From Klebsormidium nitens (lineage: Eukaryota > Streptophyta > Klebsormidiophyceae > Klebsormidiales > Klebsormidiaceae): a stretch of 64,000 nucleotides of DNA. Shown piece after piece: positions 1-11,700 of the stretch (position 1 is its first letter; every line of letters starts with the position of its first letter). The translations under genes and the position numbers were made by a program. A model generated the notes under the pieces. That model did not search any database. It worked only from the letters and a program-made list of their open reading frames with translations, and had not been told where the DNA came from. The DNA lies in assembly GCA_000708835.1 (NCBI GenBank), contig DF237007.1:186001-250000 (forward strand). Reading direction: 5' to 3'.

Positions 1-490
1 TGACCAACAGATATCCAGAGTGGCGACGATCAGTGAGGTTCGGGCTTCTAAAATGTCATTGGTACAATCACTTGCGCCATCAAGTCTGAACAAGAAAAGT
101 CTTTGCTTTGGCAACAGATCGACGCAGGCAGACCGCAAGGGGGGACAGAAGACAGGGCGTTTATGATCTTTCGGAGCGTCGATCCAGAAGGGCGAGTCGA
201 TCGAGTGCGCATGCATACGAGGTGGGGACGGCGCAAGATGGGCCTGACAGAAGGCTGGCGCGGAAACCCTAATGCACAAAATCTGACCCTAAAATGACAA
301 AGGAACCAGGACAAGGAAGGAGCGTCCATCGCAGCGGCCGTAAACTGCTGTCGGATCCAGGACTGTACTCGACCCAATCGACCATCGATTCCAAGAAACC
401 TAGTCAACGCTGATACCATTCAGCGGGACTTCCGTTTCTCCGCCTTCGTTAACGAAAACGAAATGGTTTAGGAAAGCGGCCGAGGCTCAC

Positions 491-3400
491 GTTCGTCAGT
501 TCAAAGTATGGCTTCAGGGCTTCCCGCAGCCCCGGCTGGATGAAGGTCGTCCGTTCCGGAATCTCTCCGAGCAGCAGCCGCACGATGGTCGCCCATTTGG
601 TGCATCTACGGACAGGATAGCTCACCATAAGATTGACTGCTTTCGGTCATAAATTCTGCTTTCCCACAACCTCCAGAAAGCGATTGGCATAGGAGTCATC
701 TCACAGGCGAGAGAGTCGAGCTGAGAAGGGCCCGCTCATCGAACTCGTCAGATTCTTTCATTTCGAGCAGCGGAGATTATGAGGGGCCAGAAAGATTCAA
801 AGAGACGAGTGGTTTCCCATTAACAGTCCCCGCCAGATCGAGCATCAAGCTGCCCCCACGAGTCAAGCCAGCACTGGTTGTTCGTGAGCAGATCAATGAA
901 CGTCGCAATGCTCACGCGATCCTGAAGCCCTTGGCAGACTGGGGCGCCTTGCGCAGTGCCTGCAGGAGGCACTCCTTGGCGTCCGTGTATTCCAGCTGGA
1001 TCGCCTGAATGCGGCCCTGGTAGTACAAGTACCGCGACAGCTGCACCAAGAACATTGTCAACAGTCAAAGAGGTTTTCGCGTCTTGTCTGTGTTTGGCAC
1101 AGTGGTTCACACAAATACCGTTCTTTGCAGGATGATTAAGTGTCTGTTCGGGGACCGTGTCTTGTCTGGGGTTCCGTTTTGATGAAGCATGATACGCCAG
1201 GCTGAACGTGGAGGGCCAACTCGTACGTTGATAGTAACAGTGAGACAGGAACTATGGACAGAGACCTGATCTATGCTGCCACTGTGCCTTGACCGAAGTC
1301 GGTACAGGGAAGCATCGAGCACGACAATTGCCGAGAAGTAATCAGTGTAAGCAGCGCGGTGGTCTGCAGGCAACAAGGGGAACGTAGATCATCCCAGAGA
1401 GGACAATCGCAGCTTGCAAGCGACTAGGGAAGGAGAGAGACCCACCCCGACAGCTGAGAATAGAGGCTCACCTGCTGGTTGGACGAAGTCTCTGGCCGCT
1501 GCGTTTTGGCGCGCAGCTTCTCGGCCTGTTCGTACAGGTTGTAGTGCAGATAGTTGCGCAGCAGCAGGTTCAGCAACGTCTCCTGGATTACATCGAGAGC
1601 GGCTCAGAAAGGAGACAACAGAGAAAAGAAACCCGGAGAGACTCTGTAGATCCAACCTGCCCACTAGCCCAGCAGGAGCGAGATTAGTTCGCCAAAAGTT
1701 GCCCCTAAGCCGTACATGGAAAAGATGATAGAACCAAGCAAGCTCCTGAAACCAGCTGATTCCTACTGAAAACAAGCGGCGCTGCACTCAGCTTGTGCAG
1801 AACGGACGCGTCATCAATGTTCCAGAGCGCACAATCGCTCCCCTCAGAATGTGAAAAAGAAAGCTTTACCTGGCCAATCTCGTCATGCCGCAAAGTGGCC
1901 GTTCTGTGTAGCCCCAAGAGTGTGGCCCGGATCGTGTTGAGCTCGTTGGATCGCTCGTACGCCAGCGAGAAGTAAAAGTACACGCGCGCAGCGATGCTGT
2001 CCAGCGTCCTCCGGTTGTAGGTCTGGATACGTTTGATGGCCAGATTGGCCACAGTTTTCGCCTGCAAACAAATTTGGGATGAGTTTCAAGGACCAGGCTT
2101 GATACCCTAGACTTAGAAGTTGTTTCCCTGCTATGCACCCGGAGGAGTATCACAAAATTCCCACAAGCAAGAGACTGGCTGGAACGTCACAGCTTAGGAT
2201 GGCTCGACTGGGCCAAACTTGAACTTCAAAAAGAGTACTGTCATGCGAGGGAGTTAGGCAGCATGAAAGCTCGCAAAGACTGCTGATCTTCCATCACCTT
2301 CCGTCCCTCCTCCAAGCTCTCCCACAAACTTCTAGCACCTCTAAAGAACATGGTTAGCAACCCAGACTTTGCCAGAAAAGCTTGAAGAAGTCGGCTGTAG
2401 AAAAGGTCATGCAGCTTACCACATCAATCTTCTTCTGGTCAATGAAGAACACAAGGCCAACGAGGTACCCGTAAATCTCCACCTCTGGCAGGACTGAATC
2501 CTTTGTGCTCGGCACCCCATCTGCCTGGGTAGATGAGGGTTCCTGCATCCACGAGCATGGCTTTGTGACAGAGCTGATCGGATAAGAAGTGTAGTGCTAA
2601 GTGGTAGTCGCAAAGAATACCGTGATCTGGTGGGACCCTGGAATGTCTTCTTTGAAATCCAGATGCTGATGGATGGTGTTGGACAGACAGGCTCAACAAA
2701 TGCGACACGGAGGCTCCTTGAGATCGTGGAATCAGCAACTCGGACTTCTTTGAGTGGCCATCAGTGAGCTTGGAAACAGCAGTCAACATCAGAGTTGGAC
2801 AAGTGCCTTCTGACTGCGAAAATTGGAAGGACACAACTTACGCTTTGCAGAGCCTGTGTGAGCACCGAGCCAACCTCAAGTTGCTTTGGGAATGTGTGCG
2901 CGAAATTCCGCAGGACCTTTGGAGTGATCTTCTTTTTGGCGGCGGCGGTCTGTCTCAGAGCCCGGGTGACAAAGCGCGGCTCCTTCTGCTCCACCGACCG
3001 CTCTATCAAGCTCACTGCACCTGTCAAATCTGCAGCAGACAATCACATTAGTAGCCGTGTCTGAAATCTGATTCAATAGCGAACTCTGCAACCAGTTAGA
3101 GCATGGAGTCACCCCAACTGACTGGCAGTTGCTGCATGCTTTGCAAACCTGCCTGCGCAATGGACTTCAGCTTTCTGGCCGTCGAAAGCAACATGTGAAT
3201 CGTCGGGTATCATGCTTTTCAAATCATGGAGATGGATATCACCACCTGATTGTTGAACAAGTGATCTGCTTAGAGCTCCTTATCATAGCCTTGCAATTGC
3301 TCACTCATCCGCGAAGCTCAATCTATGGTAAGAAACAACAAACTGGAAATTGATTCTCCCGAGCTGAGCATACGCTTGTCATATTTCAGAATAGATACAA

Positions 3401-3690
3401 AAGCTAGGGGTTGCTCTGAGTTGAGTTAGGCTTAGGGTAGGCCCATAGAACCGCATAAAAACCATGTTGCAGTGCATGATCAACCGGACGGCTGTGAAAG
3501 TGGTGGCCCCCAGAAGCTTCAGCTTCAATAGCGGTATGCATCAGGAATAGATGAAAGGCCCAAGAAAGTGCTTACCAGCCAGTGCAGCTTTCTCTGGATC
3601 CTCTGGCTGAACAGTAGCTGCAGTTGCTGGGGCGGTCGCTGAAGGGGCTGCATCCTTCTCCGCATCCGCCATCTCAACCTCCCGAGCCAT
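491..3690 (-). CDS. RPN3: 26S proteasome non-ATPase regulatory subunit 3 (RPN3/PSMD3), 3' end beyond the window
   Basis: RPN3 is a PCI-domain subunit of the 19S regulatory-particle lid of the 26S proteasome. Exons whose phases agree: 3690-3576 (start [13 protein letters not shown]), 3029-2842, about 2542-2420, 2061-1870, 1582-1472, 1040-916 and 605-491. Diagnostic stretches are [77 protein letters not shown] and [16 protein letters not shown], colinear with plant RPN3. The last visible exon ends at FELTN before a GTGAGC donor; the family continues with AVRIGDL and the PCI domain, so the C-terminal part lies left of base 1, and 1-490 looks like intron. The 5' edge of the third exon is uncertain: about 30 residues expected between exons 2 and 3 were not placed. 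A second in-frame ATG lies six codons in. Gene identity is firm; the third exon is not. Confidence 0.93.
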
Positions 3691-4354
3691 GCTTCGATCG
3701 ATCAAACCTCAGGCTAAGGGAGATCGCCTTCCAAGCAGACAATTATATCCTCGTCCTCCGCCCCCAATTCTTCGTTTGGACTACCTACCTTGAAGTTGAA
3801 TTGAACTTGAAGTAGGAAATTGGACTGGCTTGCACACCTGTGCTCACTCTCCTCTTCATACACAGCTCACGAGTGTGAATGGCTTTTATGAGAGCAACTT
3901 TGAAGAAATGGGGGAGAGTTGTAGCTCAAATTATACCCCCGTAGACAGCTCCTGCTTTCAACCCATGATTTCGGTTAGCAACTGTAGATACGGTTAGCCG
4001 GGGTATACCGTATTGTAAATAGGCTATTGGTACCTTCACATTGGTTAGAAATAATTAAAACGTCAGTATTCAACTGGGTCCCTATCTAACAGGAGTTCAA
4101 GTTATGTAAGGGGTTTGCACTAACTTAACGCAGCAGCGCCTAAAACCCGCCAGGCTAACCCAAGCACATTTGCAGTGACCATGCAACAGGATGAGCTGGC
4201 CCGGAAGAATCGAGACTGACCAACTGTGCGAGTTCGAAGGGCGCAGCGGCACAGCTGCAGTGGGCAGATCGAAGAGGTCGTCTTCTGCATAGCAATGCGC
4301 TGCAGGCGGGGATTGTTCGACTAGGTTGGTAATGCCACAGGCCTCATTTAGACC
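3691..4354. promoter_or_regulatory. Divergent intergenic promoter region of RPN3 and KCR1
   Basis: A 664 bp stretch separates the start codons of two divergently transcribed housekeeping genes, so it must hold both 5' UTRs and both promoters. I see no long ORF and no convincing TATA box at a fixed distance from either start. An AT-richer core with the repeated word GGTTAG or CGGTTAG lies near 3970-4050. Confidence 0.5.
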
Positions 4355-6994
4355 ATGGCCACGGGAGGCGCAGCCGGCGACGCACCCAATGCCTCTGTCT
4401 CGCTGTCCGACCAGCTCCGCTCGGCTAGCCCCGAGTACCTCATCCTGGTCGCCCTTGCGGCGCTGGGTTTCCTGGTCCTTCTAAGAGCCCTTTCCCGGTT
4501 CTTGAGAGGCATCTGGTGTGTGTTTTTGCGCCCAGGCAAGAACCTTTCTCACTACGGTAAATGGGCGGTCGTGACAGGTTGCACGGATGGCATTGGCAGG
4601 GGTTTTGCGCTCGAACTGGCACGCAAGAAGCTCTCGGTTGTGCTCATCTCTCGGAATCAGACAAAGCTGGTGGAGCTTGCACAGGAGATTGAGAGCAAGT
4701 ACAAGGTTGAGACGAGGGTTTTGGCAGTGGACTTCACTGAAGGGGGGGAGCTGCAGTCAATCATCGACCGTGTGGAAGCGACACTGTCAGACTTGGATGT
4801 TGGCATCCTCATCAACAATGTGGGGCTGAGCTACCCGCATGCGCAGGTGCGGATTGCTTTATCCTGCTTTGTTTGTCAGATCTGCCTCTTATAATGCATT
4901 TAGCAACGCTGAATGCAGAGAAGGTACTTTAGGTGCCTGTTCTTCTATAATGTGTACAAAATGGTAGATGTTATTCCTTCAGATGAAGATCTTGCCTTCT
5001 CGCAGTTAGGCGTGCAGGTTAGATTACACCATTTTCAACCACTTAGACCCTGTTTGGATCTTCTCTGAGCGCCCTGACTTATGCACCTTTACCAATTAGA
5101 GGTGCTATTTCCAAGATCGACTGCTGTACTTACAGCTTTGTGACACGGCTACTTTTCAGCCATTCCTTTTACGGTCTTTCGACTCAGGGCCAAAGTTCTT
5201 GTTTTCAACCTCTGCAGCGGGGTTTTTCATCCTTTTACGACCATATGACAAAGATTTCTTGCGCCTCCAAGGATACTTTCAAGTGTGCTTGTACGGCGGT
5301 TGCCACCATATGTGCACAGCAAGAGATTGGTATTGAAAGTACGCCAGATATACACGTGAAATAGAGTGGCCGAAATGCACCACCAATTGTTTCGAAGCAC
5401 CTTTTTGACCCTGGTGACAAGACTTCGTTTTTGAAATACCACCACTCCGCCAGAAGAGATGGAACGATTGTACCAAAAGATCATCGGTTCTTTCTTTGGT
5501 GAAGCGGTGGGATAATTACGTGCGTAGAGCGATCATCTGGTGGCGGAACTGTTTGTGACTCCTGAGACACTTCCACTTTCCGGAGTATAGTCTTTGAAGA
5601 ACAGTCATCAAGCGCCCACCAGAGATCCATTTATTACTACAACAGCGCTTCACCTGAACCTGCAATGTGGTTCTGACACAGTGGCAAAATGAAGTATCTA
5701 ATATTACCTTGCACGCTGATACCTTCTTACTTACTGACATACTCAGTTTCACTTCTCCTCGTCAGTATTTGAACATGCTTAACGAGACGCTTCTTCTTGG
5801 AGTATGTTTTGAGAAGACTCAGAAAGCCCCTACCGGAGATCATTTTATCATTAGAGCGCTTATCCTGAAACCGCAAAGCGGTCATGACACACTGGCAATG
5901 TTCTTTAAGTTTGAAACTCAACTTGCACGCTGATATTCTCATACCTGCTGACAAACTTGTTTTGACTTCTCCTTTTCAGTACTTGAACGAGCTCGATGTG
6001 ATGCTGATTGGCGACCTCATCCGTGTGAACGTCGAGGTCACAACGCGGCTGACGAGGTCCGTCATTCCTGGGATGCTGAAGAAACGCCGGGGCGCAATCG
6101 TGAACGTCGGCTCGGGGGCGGCGACCGTGCTTCCATCGGACCCGCTATACGCAGTCTATGCAGGCACAAAAGGGTGAGTCCTTCGTTTCTAGAGAGCTTC
6201 CCGCCTCTAGTTAGGAACCCAGAAATCTGGAAGGGTCTTTCTTTGGTTCTGGCTACCGCTCAGAAACTTTCAAAAATGCCCTCTGCTCTAGCTTAATCTC
6301 CTTTGTGATCAATGTTTATACGCCATCAAGTACCAGAGCCGGGCGATTGGGATTGCTCTGTTCGTGCTCTGATTAGCCCCGTCCTTCATGGTGTTCTTGT
6401 TCGCAGGTTCGTCGACCAGTTCTCTCGCACTCTCGCTGTGGAGTACAAGCAATGGGGCATTGATGTCCAGTGTCAGGTGGGGATGCAAAACGGCTGTCCA
6501 ATGCCTGAGATGTTCTTTGCAGAAGCCACGACTTATCAAGCGCCCCTCTAGTTCTGGTCCTGCTGTTTGAGAAAATATTGCATCTGGATTCGTGCAATGC
6601 GTTCTGCCTAAACGCAAGGAACCTGAAGTCGGAAGCAAGTAATAGCCGGTGACAATATGCTTATCACGACTTGATTGGTAGGGAACTCCCTCACACGAAA
6701 GCACGCTTTTTGCTGTTGCAGGCGCCCCTATACGTGGCCACCAAGATGTCCAAGATTCGCAAATCGTCCCTCACCTGTCCGAGCGCCAATGTGTACGCGC
6801 GCTCTGCGCTGAAAGCCATAGGCTATGAGTCCCGCGTGACCCCTTATTGGGCGCACGCCATCATGTGGTGGATAGTGGCGTCGCTGCCGGAGCAAGTCAT
6901 GGACACGATTAGGCTGAAGCAGAATCTGGGGATTCGGAAAAAGGCCCTGAACAAGCATGCACAGAAAAAGATTGGGGAGAAGAAGTCGTCTTAG
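4355..6994 (+). CDS. KCR1: Very-long-chain 3-oxoacyl-CoA reductase (beta-ketoacyl-CoA reductase)
   Basis: This SDR enzyme carries out the second step of ER fatty-acid elongation, NADPH-dependent reduction of 3-oxoacyl-CoA, upstream of cuticular wax and sphingolipid synthesis. Four exons join with correct phase: 4355-4846, 5980-6173, 6407-6476 and 6722-6994, giving 342 residues, close to plant KCR1 and animal HSD17B12. A hydrophobic segment at residues 29-48 is the expected N-terminal ER anchor. The nucleotide-binding motif TGCTDGIGRG starts at about residue 74 and NNVG lies near 155. The catalytic triad is Ser209, Tyr224 and Lys228 (YAGTK). The C terminus ends in GEKKSS, resembling the lysine-rich ER-retention tails of the family. 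Intron 1 is 1.1 kb and contains a partial duplicate of the exon 2 acceptor and start (listed separately). I see no break in the reading frame. Confidence 0.95.
5578..6000 (+). repeat. Degenerate tandem duplication inside KCR1 intron 1 ending on the exon 2 acceptor
   Basis: Two diverged units of about 215 bp run side by side. Shared landmarks are GGAGTATAGT/GGAGTATGTT at 5581 and 5797, TGACACA(G/C)TGGCAA at 5676 and 5885, CTTGCACGCTGATA at 5709 and 5926, and a pyrimidine tract plus CAGTA(T/C)TTGAAC at 5763 and 5977. The first unit therefore carries a decoy 3' splice site at 5764-5765 followed by an exon-2-like start (YLNMLNE against the true YLNELDV), which then loses the frame relation to exon 2. 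Confidence 0.75.
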
Positions 6995-8747
6995 CTAATC
7001 GTAGAAGTCTTTTCTTCTTTTACGAACAGGCGAGTACCCAATGTAGTGAGTAATCAAGGACTGTGCATGTGCTAAGGCTTTGACGATACATTCCCGCGAG
7101 AAGCTCAAGTGCATAACGGTGTGATTGTCTGGGCGCTCAATCAGCGAGTTTCGACGTCTGCCATGTGAAAGTTTTCATGGACTGTACTTTTGCAAAAGTA
7201 CGACCTTGAATTGGTAGCATGTAAGGGAGGCAGATTTGAAAACCCTGAGTACGATCAGTGCGGATATGGCGAGATAGTTGACCATGTCTAGGTTGACAAC
7301 TTTTTACCTTGCTTTCGCGCACAGACGAGGCATGAATGATTTTGATCCAGCTCTCGGGCAGTATAACGGTGCTGGAACCGCGAATGTGTAGAAGTGGAAG
7401 TTGATGCTGTCTATGCCATAACACATGCGACTATGTGTTTGACGCCGGGCCTGCCAGTGCCAAAGTGCGCTAGCTTGTTATGCCGTCCATCAACGGTGTG
7501 CACTCCTGCCTAGCTCTTTACTACATCAATTGACATTCGACGATAATTCTCAATGTATGCAATTAATGTCGGTCATGCATGTAATTCAATTTCCTCCCAT
7601 GTTTTTGAGATATTGCATTGGATCTGGACACGCGACGTGCATGAATGTACAACTTGGCAAGCACAAGTACGTACAGCCAGAACGTACGCTCATATGCTCA
7701 ACGCGTGCGAAAAGTGGAAATGATCTTTCCACAATCTTGCGTGGATTACCTTTGAGAGCCGACAGCGGCTGCATCAAATTCCCGGGGATCGACTTCAGGC
7801 GGGTAGCTTTAATAAAAGTCAAGCAATAGCCTGCCTGCCCGCTATCCACGATATCACGGCCCATGGCCATAGGTCACATGATTACATATATGTGCTGGTG
7901 GCCGGACCCGTGCGATATGACCTGGCGGCAGTCTCTAGTACAGCGTATCAGCGTGACCACATGCCTTTCCTCAAGTGCCCACTGTACGTATTGGCGATGC
8001 ATGGCCGTCACTGATGATTAAGGATCTCCAGATCTGCTACAAATTCTGTTGCGGGCAGCGTGCGGTATGGATCGTGAATGAAGTGCGTGCTAGCTTTTCG
8101 TTCCTAGCCTAGTAGCCTGCCTGCTTTCAATGCATCATTGATGCGGGCGCGAATTGCACGGTGTTCTGTTCGGCCGCATATGCGTGCGAAAGGACAATAG
8201 TGGGTTTGCGAAGAGGCCACGCAATCGTTCATGGAGTGCACCGGTTGCACCCACTAGTATGCATGACGCGACCCGGTGGCACTGGATCAGTAGGGATCGC
8301 GACAATTTGATGACAAATTGTAGCGCTCATCTGGCTTGATTGAACGGGCTACAATATTGACAGTTTGACTTGGACTAGCTGTTGCAGCTTGGCATGCCCA
8401 ATTGCAGAAATTTGCAGTGTTGTGGCCTTTCAGTTTCATTGTGGCTGTACTTGCACGGTAGATCAACTTGCCATCATGTGCTCATTGCCAATCTTTTCCT
8501 TGCATACAATTTTCCCACTCTTGTCGGCTAGGCCTCTTTCAAACTTGGCCCCTCAGCCTTGTTGTGGAGGAAGCCGGGGTTGACCCCCTCCTTCGGGACT
8601 CGATCCATCCTTCTTGCGTCCTTAATTGGGCATTCTTTTGACCCAGTTCAGCCCTTATCCGGCCCCATTTTGGCCTGGGTTTCAACCCCGGCTTGGCCAG
8701 CTTTCGACTCAAGTATGGCTTTCTTTCAACTCCGGTTTGGCCCGCTT
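6995..8747. other. Convergent intergenic region without a recognisable gene
   Basis: This 1.75 kb stretch separates the stop codons of KCR1 and the left-arm helicase gene, so it holds two 3' UTRs. The ORFs here are short and show no family resemblance. The 8560-8747 part is rich in GGCC and CCGG words in a loose, degenerate repeat next to the helicase stop codon. I see no RNA gene. Confidence 0.45.
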
Positions 8748-11700
8748 TCACCCCCGGCTCCTTCCCTCCATCTCCGTTCTTTTCTTGAACCTTTCAATGG
8801 CCGCAAAGAGCTCCCCATCACTGTCCCCCGCGTCCCCTTCCTTGGAAGCGGACACACCCTCCTTCACAGCTGTTTCCAACCCAACTCGCGTCCCCTTTTT
8901 CGCACCCGCCGAATCCTCCTTGACAGCTTCGATTCTGGTGTCCTTCTCAAGGAGCCGCTTTCTGTTGCACTGAAAGTCGCTCCCCTTTCGTTCCTTCCCA
9001 ACTTTCGTAGCCTGTTCTCCCTTCTTCTCTTTCCTCTCCCCTCCTTTTCCAAGCCCCCCAAAAGCACCCCTGCCGGTGCCTTTCGCTCCACATTTTCCTG
9101 TGAACTTGCACTTCAGCAAGTCTTCCACGCTTCGCTTCACTCGTTTCAGGGGAGGCGGGCGCCGCCCTTCCTGACCCCCCTCCCTCAAACCCTGCTCTCC
9201 GCCGTCTTCTCCTGCGCTCTCCGTCTGTTCCGTTCTGTCCGTCTCAGCAGAGTCCGCAACGCTGCCGTTCTGGTCCGACTCCTTTATGGTACCGTCCGAA
9301 CGACTCACAATTCTGTCCGAATCCTTCGATCCGGCGTTCGTACCCTTCATTCCGCTGTCCGCAGCCCCTGTTCCGCCGTCCGGATCGGACCGACTTATGT
9401 CCGACCCCCCGCAAGCAACGTCCAAATCTCCCGCCAAGCCTCGTACGACGGACTCCTCTGGTCGCCCTTCCAAAACCCCTTTGCTCCTCCCGGCTGACTT
9501 CCCGGCAGTGCCTCGAACTTGCGACCCGCTTTTTCCTGCAACCTTGCACTTCAGCAGATCGTCCACGCTTCGCTTCCCTCGTTTCAGGGGGGGCGGGCGC
9601 CGCGTTGCCTCTTCCCCCTTCTCCGAACCGTTCCCCTTGCCCTCCTCTGCTGTGCTCTCATGCGAATCAACACCGTCCGAATGCCGCTCAGACCGGTCGG
9701 ACGCTTTCGTACCGCTGTCCGAATATGCCACCCTATCACGATCGGACGCTTCCTGGGCTTGCACGACATCCATATCGCACGCGTTTAGCCGATGCGCTCC
9801 CTTCTCGGGCCCTGTTTTCCGGAAGTCGAACTGCAGGAGCTCTTCGGCGCTGCTGTGGCTCCCGTTCAACGAGGCCGGGGACGACGCCTCCGCGGGGGCT
9901 GCCGCTGGGGGCCCCGTTTGGTCCGCGCTCGCTTCCGGAGAGTCCTTCCGTTCGTTCTGGCCGGCGTTCGGAGGAGGCGAGACAGGGCCCTTCGCAGGCG
10001 GAGACGCTTCCTGCAATGTAACAACAAAAATTTGTCAGCATTGAAAATGGCTAGAACGGATGGGGCCCCCGCTTTATTCACGATCGCATCCGGAGACTCC
10101 TTCGGTTCGTACTGGTGGTCTGGATTTCTCAGGAGGCGAGACGAGGCCTTTCGCAGGCGGAAACGCTTCCTCCGATGCAGTCATTAGAAGATATCAGCAT
10201 TGAGAAAGCTGAAATGGATAGTGAACCCCGTTGTGAGCGCGCTTGCGTCTAGAGACTCTTTCCTGTCGTTCCTTATCGAGATCCGCAGGAGGCGAGACAA
10301 GGCCTCTCGCGGGCGAGCCAAGTCTCGTAAGTCCCACGAGAACGAACTGAGGCGCAGTCAATCGTGATCCTCCGGTCCTTTCAAACTAGTGGCGAATGCA
10401 TCGGCTCCCGAGAGGAACACAGCTGTGCAAGAGACACCATATCCACGTGTCCGCACCTCGTCGCTCCCCAGGTCGACAAACTCCGCAGGCCGCTTCTTCT
10501 TGACACGTGGCACAAAGCTGAGCTTCCGCTGCTTCGGATCGTCGTTCTTCGCCAGGCGCGCCTCACTAGCGCGCCGCTTGGTCTGCAGTGACGTCACCTT
10601 GGAGTGGCAGGGGACGCATAGCGTGCGCAGGTTCTTCAAGTCGCACTCGCCTGAAGGGGCGAGAGTGACGTCAAGGGAAGGGTGACGTCAGTTTGGCGTG
10701 GCAGGGGCGACAATTGTCTGCCAGGTCTTTGCGTTGCACTCGCATCGGGCCCAGGGCCGGGTATGACGTGGATCGGAGCAGCTTTCAGCATAAGCAGTGA
10801 TTGTGAGAGTAGTCAGGAGACGCTGATACGGCACGCATCTGAAGGATTCAACGTCTAAAAGGACCCAAGAGTCTTGCATCAGAAGAGCAGACACCGCAGT
10901 ACAGCGATTTCGTTAAAGAGCAGGATAGCGAGATTCATCTGCCACAAAGCGACCAATGAATCACAAATTTCAGAAGTTGAAGCTTCATCTTTGGGCATCG
11001 TTGCGGGTTAAGGCTGCCGAGCATTTCGGTCAACGACAAAAGAAATGTCACTTATCTCTGCCAAGATACAACGTTAACTCTTGTCTTTTGCAATCGAGAA
11101 ACGGGTCCGTCTAGCACTTGGAAATCAACGTTTCGGCTTTGAGATGAATCTGCAGGGTTCAGAGTCAAGGGTACACGATTCAGGGGCTGGAGCTTTTGCT
11201 TTTTAGATTAGGGTTTCGGGTTTGCGGCTCACCCCCGCCCTCGTAAACGGCCACGATGTGGTCGGCGTGCCAGGCGTTGCCCTCGTTAAAGTTGGCCAGC
11301 AGATAGTCTAGTCTCTTGGGGTAGTCCAGGAATGCGGGAGCCATCTCCAGAATGGACTTGCGGCGCTGCTCGTTGGACAGGCCCTTCAGAGTGGTCACCT
11401 GGGTTGGTATAAAGGGAGCGGTTGGGAGAATTTAGAGGAACAAAAAGGTAATGACAAAAGAACAGATGAGGAAGATACTGGCGGTCTGTCGGACGGGCCA
11501 CACAAAGATGATCACACGGCTTTTGCCGAAGGGCTGCTAGAAAGTGATTGTAAATCGAGTGTAATCAAAAGAGGTAATGCACGGAAAGGAGAGGAGGTAA
11601 AGTTCAATGGCCATGCGATGCTGCCCTTTTTATCAGGGCCCTTCGGAGTGGTCCTCTGAGTTTTAATGAGGGCAGTGATTGAGAATGAGATGAAAAGAAG

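Noticed and set aside
1-490. Short ORFs left of the last visible RPN3 exon
   Set aside because: None continues the RPN3 sequence (AVRIGDL...) in a usable phase; treated as intron.
8559-10044. Long plus-strand ORFs (up to 312 codons) over 8.56-10.04 kb
   Set aside because: They are antisense shadows of the GC-rich last helicase exon; composition is Ser/Pro/Arg low complexity and there is no splice context.
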